Below are positions 51,201-61,823 of a stretch of 64,000 bases of DNA, in pieces. The stretch is taken from NCBI RefSeq assembly GCF_032854445.1, contig NC_088304.1, positions 6,957,704 through 7,021,703 of the forward strand, in the 5' to 3' direction. The position numbers were made by a program, and so were the translations under genes. The DNA comes from Liolophura sinensis. Taxonomy: Eukaryota; Mollusca; Polyplacophora; Chitonida; Chitonidae. Every line of letters starts with the position of its first letter. Positions within the stretch are counted from its first letter, which is position 1. Below the pieces are notes generated by a model. That model had not been told where the DNA came from. It did not search any database and was given only the letters and a program-made list of their open reading frames with translations.

Positions 51201-52361
51201 TGTAACAGGTCTAGCGTATGATTAATTCCCCCTTGGTAAGTTTTCTGTAAAAGGAGGTAGGAATTGTATACCCAGCAATCCCTGCACCGTCATCGGCATG
51301 ACGATTCACTGACCAGCAGGTAAATTGAACTTTCTTTGTAATGTATATTATTTTAGAAGCTTAGTAAACTTGTATGACCGTTTTAGTTATGCAAGGATGT
51401 TTTAACGATGTTTCGAGTGCAATCGCTCGACTGTAACTGTGAACGTGCGAGTTGTAAATGCCAAAAGTTTATACGTAGCCGAGTGTCGCTATGTAACGGT
51501 AATTGAGCACTCAGTAACACAACGCCTTGGTTCTTACGGCGCAACATATTTTGTCTAGTTAGTATTTGTGAAAAACAGAAACGCCTAAGCGAGTATTTGC
51601 TTTTACTGTTAGTTATTAGTAGAGAGTTATGAGAGATTAAATAGCATTTCAGAAATGTGTTTGAATATTTTTTTGTATTCTTAGATGCATACGGATGTTT
51701 TAGACAAATGCATGTTACGAGCCCTACATTCAGTAAATATGGGTATTATATGTAGATCCAAAATGAAAGGTCCGACGAAGTTAAATGTTTCACTCTTGGT
51801 AATTAATGGAGTGGTGATTACACAACTAGTCATTCGCTACTAGCTTTATTCTGTGTCTGTACACTGAAAATATTTTGTTCACTGTAAAAAATATAAGATG
51901 CCTATCAGTTTGTTTGAGTTGGAACCGGTCTATAATTAAGTGGCAATACAGGAACAATGTATAGCACTGACAGGTTTAAATACTCGTGCTGTAATTGTTA
52001 CACGTCTATATATGTCCATGGCCATAGCATATACAGTCATTATCAAGTTACCCGTGTGGTTGCGGTCATAATAACCCTTCACCATGGTACATGACTATTA
52101 AGTTAGTGTTGATATATGGTATAAGTGTATTCTAGGACAGTATATAGGTACAGGATATTTGGGTGTAAGCCTATGTTATGTATGGTAAATACATGGAAGG
52201 TTTATAGTATGTATTGTTATTGTCGTTTCAGGTCAGGGTGACCTCCCCTGGTTTTTTTCCTCTCACCGGTGTTTCTCAGAACCGAATAAACTGTTACAAC
52301 TGTGTGGCGGAATTTGGCGTTTTGGTTGAAATTCTTTCTGCAACAAACATGGCCGACCTCA
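51201..52361 (+). mobile_element. Probable solo LTR (retrotransposon remnant)
   Basis: The 1161-base segment has no similarity to the array. It starts TGTAACAGG and ends GACCTCA, the TG...CA ends of a retroviral-type LTR. CATATA precedes it (51195-51200) and follows it (52362-52367), while the other copies have CATATA once at this point, so a 6-base target duplication is likely. The flank is itself TA-rich, so a 5- to 8-base reading is possible. AATAAA at 52285-52290, near the 3' end, fits a polyadenylation signal in the plus orientation. No protein frame is visible. I cannot assign a family, and it could be another element without inverted repeats. Confidence 0.65.
52285..52290 (+). promoter_or_regulatory. 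Polyadenylation signal in the LTR-like segment
   Basis: AATAAA occurs 71 bases before the end of the segment, where the R/U5 boundary of an LTR would be expected. It supports the plus orientation but is weak evidence in AT-rich DNA. Confidence 0.4.
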
Positions 52362-52392
52362 CATATACATATATAAAATTGAGAATAAATAC

Positions 52393-54009
52393 AAACTAGC
52401 AGGTCTGTGCGGATCAGCATTAGTCTCATGTCTGTAGGACACAGTAATTCCTAAAGGGCAGTGATGTGTTCTGAGTCAGGACACCGATTGCCATTAGCCG
52501 TAACACTGCGCACAATACAGCGGTCCTTACATCAGACCATGGTGGCAAAATGGGGAAATAATTAACAAAACTTTTCCGTTATATTAAAAAGTCGCAAAGA
52601 TCTTAATGAAGCGAGATTCTGATGTGAATTATGTTGAGAGAAAGGTTGATTGTAGCGTGTGACGTATTAGTACATGTAGATTATTTGTTAGTGCCATGTG
52701 CACTAATGCAGAGATTGTAAATGATGTAAAATCTAAAACCGCAATTGCTGTTGCCGTCCGTGGATTCCAAGATACTATGACATGGACCTTTTTCCTGAAT
52801 AAACAACATTATCTATTCAGTATATACCCAACTGAATGATATTACCTAATGGTAATATCAAAACATGTGTCGTTTCCCAGGAGATCTGTGTGAAGTTAGC
52901 AGACAATGATCTGTAATATCCACGACTACATCTACATCTAGACAGCTCAGTCCTTCTCTAGTGCTCCTCAGCAGATAAAAAAGACATATTTGTTTGGGTT
53001 GCGTGTTGCGGACCTCTGCTCAGATGAGAATTGAATGTTGGGCGACATCGGCAGATCTTCAGCCACTATTACTGAACAGCGCGTGTCGATACAAACGGCA
53101 TTGCTATAAACCCCTCAAAGACTTCATCATACTACCCAAGTTCTTACACTGGCCAAGGCTAAAGAACCTGTGGAACATTTTTTCCGTCGCAGAAATATCA
53201 GTGAACCCTTTGCGTCAGTTTGGCTCGATGAGATCGACTCTAGAGAGGAGAGCGAGACGTGTGGATCCTGAGGTCAAACAAGCAACTGTTTGACTTGGCA
53301 CAATTTTTATATTTTTGTTGACGTAACGGAGCCAGTAATAGGGGAGAATCGGAACTGAAATTTATGCAGATGTCTTCATTACAAAATAGGAATTGATTAA
53401 CAGAGTGTACATGGAAATCGCCAAGCCATGCAGGGTGTGGTTGGTTTGGCCATGGCTTTTTTAAAGTGAGAGCAGTAAAGTAAAAGCATAAACTTTTGTT
53501 GATCATCGATCCGTACAAAATTGATATCATTAATAGACTTCATGATAATCGTCGTACTTGTTAATTTTCCACGTTTACGATAACCATCAGCCTAATAATG
53601 CGTAGAAAACTGTAGTTGTGGAAGAAAACTGCAGACTTTCACATGCCACTTTTTGAAACGTCTAACTTAAAACGACAAACGAACTTTGCAGCAAGAGCAG
53701 CTGGTATCGAGCTTGCAACCTCAGTGGCCAGGGAATTATCGGCTGTGGTGAGATCAACCTTGACTTGTGCTGACTCGTGTCGAAAACTTCCGTACACATT
53801 TTGGAATATTTTCTAGGTCTATATATGTAAAATGAATACAATTCTTTTACACATACACATATATAAATTGGAGAACAAATATCAGCACCGCTGCTCTTAC
53901 CCATTCACCAACAGAGTGCCCAGTCAAATGAGAATCAAATCTGACACAAGCCGAATGGAGCTTTAACTTGAACCTGCCGTTGTGTTCAAAGCGATTTATT
54001 TGTTTATTT
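52393..54009. repeat. Subunit M3, copy 5
   Basis: This M3 is 1617 bases and begins at AAACTAGCAG. The M3 frame is open for 99 codons at 52994-53293, shorter than in other copies because the codon upstream has changed. Confidence 0.87.
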
Positions 54010-55304
54010 ACGTCATTGGGAGTACCGTATGTCTCCTTACTTATTTGCGGTCCTACATAACATAGCGGATATATGTTATCTTTGTTAATGTTAAGATACC
54101 GGTATACTAGGAAGCAGGAACTATTATAAATTAGATGACAATAATCATGAAACAGGTTCCTAGACTGATCAAATTACAAAGAAACACATCATAAAACCAT
54201 TCAGGGACAACAACATTTATTTGACATAAAGTGGATTTTCAAGTAATTTATTAATATTTACAGCAGCTCGAGAATCTTGTAATTGTAAACCTTATTGAAC
54301 ATTGAATAACGATGAAAGGGAAGGACTTTAACAGGAGCGTCTGGTCAATCTCGGAGCCGGGTAACTCGATTAATCCCACTCTCAGATCAACCCTTTTCGA
54401 CCTCTACGGAGATATGGGGAAATTAGTATCCAGAAGGGCCATCAAAATTTGAACGAACCGTGCAGATGATAACTAGGGTAATGTCTGTAGGAGATAGAAA
54501 TTACCGAAGGGCATTGGGTTTTGAGCCAGGACACCGATTTTCATTAGCAGTGATGACAAAAACACGGAATTATTATTAAAAAGGCACAGTAACTTTAAAA
54601 AGTGGCAAAGATTTCAATTAAGTGATTTTCTATTTGATTTCTATGGAGAGAAAGAATAATTATGATGTGTGCTCTATAAGGAGATGCGAATTATCTGTCA
54701 ATGCCATGTACATTCATGTAGAGATTTCAGTTGGAATATGTAAAGAACTTGTCCAGGTTGTCTGTTCATTTGACCTTAACAACATTCAAGCCTTAGAGCA
54801 TGTTCGTTTTTGTCATCATACGTTACAGTATTTTGGACACTGCAGTATATGACCTTCTCTTTAACACACCAAAATGTTTTTCCATTGGTGAGATTAAAAC
54901 TTTGGGATTTCCTGACTCGACACCAGATATACACTTGAGACAGAACGGAGAACTTGTAATATGGAGTCTATTTCATATCCAATATCCTACCGATAAATAC
55001 ATAAAATATTATCTATTATAGTTTCATATATCATCATTGCCATCGATACGATTGGGGAAACACGTTTATGTTTTGACACTACTATCAGCATATTCAATAA
55101 AATAAATCAACCAAAAATTTCATCTCATGCGGTAAAAGTTCTCCCCAAAAATTTCGCCCTTACAGTAATACATGCTTTGCGCAAGTACAGTGTGTAGTAT
55201 TTTTCTCGATTACATCACCTGACTTCAGGACACGCAAGGCATATTGATATGATCTACAACATACAAAACATTGTACAATGTGCGTGTAGAGTTATTGTTT
55301 ATTT
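54010..55304. repeat. Subunit M4, copy 5
   Basis: This M4 is 1295 bases and close in structure to copy 1's M4. It retains the block lost in copies 2 to 4. Frames at 54622-54852 and 54800-55021 match those of copy 1. Confidence 0.87.
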
Positions 55305-57279
55305 GCGTCAGTGGGAATACTGTATGTGTGCTCTCTGACTGGCCCCTCCTCCTATAAATGTTTACTGTTACTGTGTAAATCTAAAGTAACAGATGAACTA
55401 GCGAATAATGATCGGGTACGTCTTACATGTACTGATCTCTGTTGATGAGAGAATAGCTTACTCTAGATCGCCATAACCATACAATTGTCTTCTACACTGA
55501 CAAAATTACACAAAAATAGATAACAAAACCATACAGTGACAAACACCAATATACAAAGTGGATTTCCAAGACATTTATTAATATTTTACACAGCCTAAAA
55601 ATCCTAGAGTGTACAAACCTTATCGAATCACGTGATATTTCCGTTAACAGCGCGAGAAAACGATGACAAGGACGCATTATAAGAGAAGCGTCTGGTAAAT
55701 CTCGAAACCGGGTAACTTGGTTAATTCCACTCTCAAATCAACCTTTCCACCCTCTACGAAAGTGTCCAGCAGGGCTATCAAAATATGAACAAGCCGTGAG
55801 GATCATGGTTTAGCTGACGTCTGTAGGAGATAGCAATTAGCAAAAACGACACCAACAGGTTCTAAGCAAGGGCACTGACTGCCATCAGCCAATACAACAC
55901 TGGCCTTTAGTCGTAGACATTTAAATCAGGCCCTGACGGCAAAAAGAGGGAATAATTAATAAAAACGAACCGGTACAGATAATTTAAGTCGAAAAGACTT
56001 TAATGCAGTCAGATAGGAGAAAGGTTGATTGTAGCGTGTGAGCTATTAGGAGAGGTAAATTATTTGCTAATGGCATGTGCATTGATGCAGAGACTGTAAA
56101 TGATGTAAAATCTAAAATCGCATTTGCTGTTGCCCTCAGAGTACTCAGAGATGAGCCCTTTTCCAGTATGAACAACATTCTCTCTTTTATATATACGTAA
56201 TTGAATATTACGGCTTTCGTAAATTTTGGTCTGTGTCAGGACAAACAGAGAGAGGCTAGCAGGCATATCAGGGTGATATGAAAGTGTAGCATTTCCCAGC
56301 AGATCTGCCTGAAGTTAGCAGGCAACGCTCTGTAATATCAACGACGCAGTTACATCTGGACAGCTCAACCCTTCTCAAGTGTTCCTCAGCAGACAAAAAA
56401 GACTTATTTGTTAGGGATTGATGTCGCTTAGATCTGCTCAGATGTAAATTAAATTTCGGACGACATCACCAGATCTTAAGTCGGTATTACTGAACAGCCA
56501 GACGTGTCGATGAAAACGGCATTGCTCTAAGCCTCTGAAAGACTTCATCAAAGCACCGGGTTTTATTTACAGGTCCCCGGTAGAAAACCTTTAGGACATT
56601 TTTTCCGTGGCAGAAATATCAGTCAGCCCTTTGCGTTAATTCGACCAAAGGAGATCGATTCTAGAGAGGAGAGCGAGACGTGTGGATTCTGAGGGTAAAT
56701 AAGCAACTGTTTGGTTTGCCACAATTTTTATGCCAGAATCGGAAATTTTGTTGACGTAACAGGGGTGCCAAGGGAGGAGAATCTAAATTGAAATTTATCC
56801 ACATGTTTTGATTACAAAATAAGAAATGAGCAAGAAAGTGCACATGAAAACAATCGCATGGCCATGCAAGGTGTGGGTGGTTTGGCAATCGCTTTTTACA
56901 GAGCAGTAAAGTGAAAACATAGACATACCTGATGTCGTTGTTCAAGCCATACAAATCTGATATCATTAATTAATTTTGTGATAATCGTCGAACTCATCAA
57001 TTTTCTATGCACATGATACCGGTCAGGCTAATAGTGTATAGAAGACTGTACTTCTGGAAAAAATACTCCAGCCCTTCACCAGCCACTTCTAAAACATTCT
57101 AACATATGAAGAAATCCGAACATTGAAGAAAAAGCTGGATTCGAGCTTCCGACCTCACTGTCCAAAGGATTGTCGGCTGTGGTGAGGGCAACCTTGACTC
57201 AAGCTGATTTTCTTGGTCTACATTATAAAATAAATCGATTCTTTCTGACATATAATTAGATAAAATGGAAAATAAATCG
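55305..57279. repeat. Subunit M5, copy 5
   Basis: This M5 is 1975 bases. It has a small private deletion near 55985 (AATTTAAGTCGAAAAG). No gene is recognised. Confidence 0.87.
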
Positions 57280-58621
57280 AAACTAGCAGCTAATGATTAT
57301 TCTTTAATTATGTGCTTTACAGATAAGGGATAAAAAAAACCGGTATACAGGTAAGTATAAATTATTATAAATTAGACGACCACAATATATGAAATAATTT
57401 TCTAGACTTATCAATTTACTAATATTTTACACAGCCCGAAAATATTGTAATCATAAACCCTATCGAACCACGTGATGTTCCCCGTTATAACGATGACACG
57501 GGAGCACATTGAGAGCAGCGTGTGTTAGGAGACAGTAATTACTTATGGGCACTGAGCCAGGACAACAATTGTCATTAGCCTTGAAACCGTGTAGAATACA
57601 GTGGTTCTATACATTTATATCATACACTGATGGCAAAAAGTGGGCGGGGGATAATTAATACAGTTCATTTAAAAAGTCCCGAAGATTTGAATGAAATGAG
57701 ATTCTTATGTGAATTCTTGAGAGATTGGATGTAGTGAGCGACATCTTAGGAAATGTAAATTATTTGTTAGTGCCATGTACATTGACGCAGAGATTGTAAA
57801 TGTTGTGGAATCTAAACTCGCAGTTGGTGTTGCCGTCAGTGGATTCGAAGATACAAGGTTATTACTGAACAGCCTGACGTGTCAATGCGACCCGCATCGC
57901 CCAGAGTCTCTGAAAGACTCAATCCACCAGGGTTTATTTACCGATAAAGAGCCTTTAGGACATTTTTTCCGTCGCAGAAATATCAGTCAGCCCTTTGCGT
58001 TAATTCGGCCACAGGAGATCGATTCTAGAGAGGAGAGCCAGACGTGTGCATCCTGAGTTTAAATAACCAACTGTTTGGTTTGGCACAATTTTTATGCCAG
58101 CAGTGGAACTTTTGTTGACGTAATGGGGCCGTCAAGGGAAGGTGAAATTTATCCAAATGTCTTGATTACCAAATAGTAATTGAGAAACCAAGTGTGCATG
58201 AAAGGCCATGCAGGCAGTGGGTGGTATGGTTATGGCTTTTTACAGAGCAATAAAGTTAAACCTTAGATTTTATTGATGTTCTTCCTCAATCCATACAAAA
58301 TGAGCTGCAAGAGTTGGATTCGAGCTTGCGACCTCAGTGACCAGGAGAATATCAGCTTTGGTAAGAGCAAGCCTGGATCGTGCTGACTCGCGTTCTAAAA
58401 TAAATACAATTCTTTTGCAAATTTTCCGATATAACATGGAGAATAAATATCAAAACACTTCTTCCTACCCATTTACTAAGACGCAGCCAATCAACGCGTA
58501 CAGCCTTCCCCTTATTATTCAGTATTAAGTCAGGTAAGTCTCAAACTTGTGTTAATTACGAGCCGAATGGAGCTTCAGCTTGGACCTGCATTTGTTCTCA
58601 TAATGATTTATTCTTTTTTTT
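57280..58621. repeat. Subunit M6, copy 5 (internal deletion)
   Basis: This M6 is 1342 bases. GAGCAGCGTGTG at about 57512-57523 jumps to TTAGGAGACAG, removing roughly 150 bases present in other M6 copies. A 93-codon frame at 57775-58056 is open only in this copy. Confidence 0.87.
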
Positions 58622-59299
58622 GCGTGAATGGGAGTACTGTAAGTGCTGATTAATGTTACCACCTGATTTTCTTTGTAAATCGAAACTAGCAGAGATCTGA
58701 AAACTATCGCCAAGCCATGCAGGCTGTGAGTGGCTGATATGTTTTTTTTACAGAGCAGTAAAGTGAAGTCACAGATTTTAACCATGTTGTTCCTACAAAA
58801 TGTATGAGAGAATTTAGTATAATTGATTTAATCAACAGATTTAGTGAGAAAGGCCAAACTCATTATGTTTCCACCTACACGAAAGAGGTTAAAGTTACAG
58901 GTATAAGAATCTACAGCCCTTCACCTGGCACTTCTCAAACCTCCTAACTTAAAGTCACAGCCAAATTTTAGTTAGAGTGAGAGTTGGATTCGAGTCAACA
59001 AACTTACTGGGGACTATCAGCTGTGGTGAAAGAAGCCCTTGCTCATCTTGCCTCATATGTGGAAACTTTTCTACACATTTGGAAATCTTTTCTTGATCGA
59101 CATACATGTATGTAGATAAGTACAAGTCTTTGCACATATGTCGTTAGTAAATACCAAGACGGTGTAGCCGTCCAGGACGGAGATGACCAGCGCGTTGTTG
59201 TTTCCTTAATATGCAGAGTGCACGGTCAGGTAAGTAAGAAAACAGTCTTAGTTATTTTACGAGCGGAATGGAGCTGTCAGAATTATTTATTGCTTATTT
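58622..59299. repeat. Subunit M7, copy 5
   Basis: This M7 is 678 bases. The CCGTCCAGGACGG palindrome is at 59168-59180. It leads into a b-type M1, whereas the M7 of copies 3 and 4 leads into an a-type M1. Confidence 0.88.
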
Positions 59300-61823
59300 G
59301 CGTGAGTGAGAGTACTGTATGTGCTCCAACTGACTGGCCATGTTTCCTGATCTTAATGTGAAAATCTAAAGTAACGGAACTGCTATCGGTTAATGATCGA
59401 GTACGTGTTATATGTTGATACTAATGTTGATGAGAGAATAGCTTACTTTAAATGGCCATCACCACAACATTGTCTTTTATACTGACAAACTTACACAGAA
59501 ATAGAAAATAAAACCATATAGTGACATTTATTAATATTTTACACAGCCCCAAAATTCTATCGTCTACAAACCTTATCACCGTTGTTTCCACTTATAACGC
59601 GAGATAACAAAAGCAGAAAAGCGCTTTCAGAGGAGCATCTGGTAAATCTCGGAACCGGGTAACTCGGTTAATCCCACTCTCAGATCAACCTGTTTGACGT
59701 TTCTGGAGATATGGGGGAACTGGTATCCAGCAGGGTCATCAAATTATGAACAAGCCGCCCAGATCATCATGAGACTGATGTCTGTAGGAGATAGTAATTA
59801 CTGAAGGGCATTGAAGGGTTCTAAGCGAGAGGACAGATTGACATTAAAGATGTGTAGAATACAGCGCTCTAGACATTTATATCAGACCATGACGGCAAAA
59901 AGGAGAATAATTAATTAAAATGTGCAGTTCATTTTAAAAGACGCAAATATATTAAAGAAGTGAGATTCTCACGTGAATTCTTCTGAGATAAAGGCTGATT
60001 GTACATTTCCTCTTAGAGGATGTGAATTATCCGTCAATGCCAGGTGTATTAACGTAGAGAAGTTGGTGAGGACAAAAAGGTGTGTTTACATAACAATGTG
60101 ACATCTCGGATCACAAGTGATGTTGTAGTTCGTGGCTCCAAACATACAATGGTCTTGCATTTTTTCGCAGACGAAAGACATGCAGGCAATCACGTTGTAT
60201 TTGTTCTGTACTAACTATTTTTACCATGATAACGTTTTCTACGCATAACCAACTTCCAAATCTTTTTTGAAAATGTTGATTTGTGTCAGAAGAAAAGACC
60301 AAAACATTTTTCCATTGATGAAAATAAGGTTTTAGGATTCCATAAATCGACCACAGTGATAGAACTGAGACAGAACGGAGAACTTAAAATATGGAGTCTA
60401 TACTGTACATCCAAAATCCCACCGGTGAATGCCAATAGTGGCCATGATATATATTCCAAATACTATCATTACAATCAATACGACTGGAATCTCGTTATCT
60501 GTAACATCACTGTCAGCAAGCTAAAGAAACAACCCCAAAAAGTCTGATTTCTTCGGCTCAAAGGTGTCTCGTTTCTAGTTTAACCTTTGGTGCAATTGCT
60601 CCTTTGCGAGAGGACAGCTCCTTGATAACATCACCTCATTTGAGGACGCACAGTGAGATGGTAGAAGACATATTAAAGTCATGTAAAAGTCTTGCGTTTC
60701 CCGGATCTGTCTAAGGTCAGCAGACAATGCCCTCTAATATCCACGACACAGTTACATCTCGACACCACAACGCCCTCTCAAGTGTTCCTCAGCAGACAAC
60801 AAAGATGTATTTGTTAAGGACTGGTGTAACGGCGATCTGCTCAGATGTAAATTGAAGTTTATAGCCATCCAAAGATCTCAAGCCGGTAGTACTGAACAGC
60901 CCGACGTGTCGATTCAACCCGCATCGCTCTGAGTCTCTAAAAGACTCAATACAGCAGGGTTTATTTTCAAGTCCTAAAGAAACTTTAGGACATTCTTTTT
61001 CTGTCACAGAAGTATCAGTGAACACTTTGCAGAAAGTGGGCCACAGGAGATCAATTCTAAAGACGAAATCGAGACGGGTGGATCTTAAGTGTATATAACC
61101 AACTGTTTGGTTTACCACATTTCTATGCCTGCAGCGGAACTTTTCTTGACTTAACGGAGTTGCCCAGACACGGGAATAGAAGCCGAAATTTATCCAGATG
61201 TCTTGATTTCAAAATAGGAATTGATTAACAAAGTGTAAGTGAAAACAGTCGCTAGGCCATGCAAGATGTAGGTGGTTGGGCGGCAGCTTTTTTTTCAATA
61301 CAAAAATGATATCATTAATTGATTTAGTGATTATGGCCGTACCCATTAATTTTCTATGTACATGATACCCGCCATGATGATGGTGTATAGAACTGTAGTT
61401 CCGAAGAAAACTCCAGACTTTCACCTTTCACTTCTTAAAACTTCTAACATTAAACGACAACCGACGCAAGAGCTGGATTCGAGCTTGCTACCTCACTGAC
61501 AGGGGTATTATCAGCTTTGGTTAGACCAGCCTTGGCTCATGCTGACTCGTGTCGAAAACATTTGTTCACATTTGGAAACATTTTCTAACCCAATATATGT
61601 AAAATAAAACCAGTTTTTTTGCACATATACATATGTACAATGGAGAATAATCATCAAAACCGCTCTTCCCAACATTCATCAACACGGAGTCATTCAACGC
61701 TTACAGCCTTCCATTTATTATGTCGTGCCAAGTCAGGTAAGAACCAAGATTGTTTAAGATACGAACCGAATTGGGCTTCAGCGTGAACCTGCATTTCTAT
61801 TCAGAATGATTTATTGTTTATTT
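59300..61823. repeat. Subunit M1, variant b, copy 6
   Basis: This M1b is 2524 bases and shares the b-type sequence of copies 2 and 3. About 36 bases are lost just before AAGACCAAAACATT near 60290. The central frame is open for 88 codons at 60281-60547. Confidence 0.9.

Larger units (their letters stand above)
49035..52392. repeat. Fused subunit M1a/M2, copy 5
   Basis: The first 460-510 bases follow M1a. From about 49501-49543 the sequence follows M2. The two parents are identical around GGCTGATGTCTGTAGGAGAT, so the exact switch cannot be placed. The monomer register is kept across the join, so the product reads as one ordinary monomer. An LTR-like insertion lies in its 3' part. Confidence 0.88.
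49035..59299. repeat. Higher-order repeat copy 5 (M1/M2 fusion, LTR-like insertion)
   Basis: The copy is 10265 bases, or about 9.1 kb without the 1161-base insertion in its M2 part. The end of M1 and the start of M2 are missing because the two subunits are fused in register near 49.5 kb. M3 to M7 are present, and M6 has an additional internal deletion. Confidence 0.93.

Noticed and set aside
51201-52361. hAT-type transposon with an 8-base CACATATA duplication
   Set aside because: An 8-base reading of the flank is possible, but the ends have no matching inverted repeats, while TG...CA ends fit an LTR better.
57775-58056. 93-codon frame in M6 of copy 5 as a gene
   Set aside because: It is open only in this copy. 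The other M6 copies have a stop in the CACCGATAAAG region, and copy 5 is open only because it lost a few bases (ACAGTCC) there.
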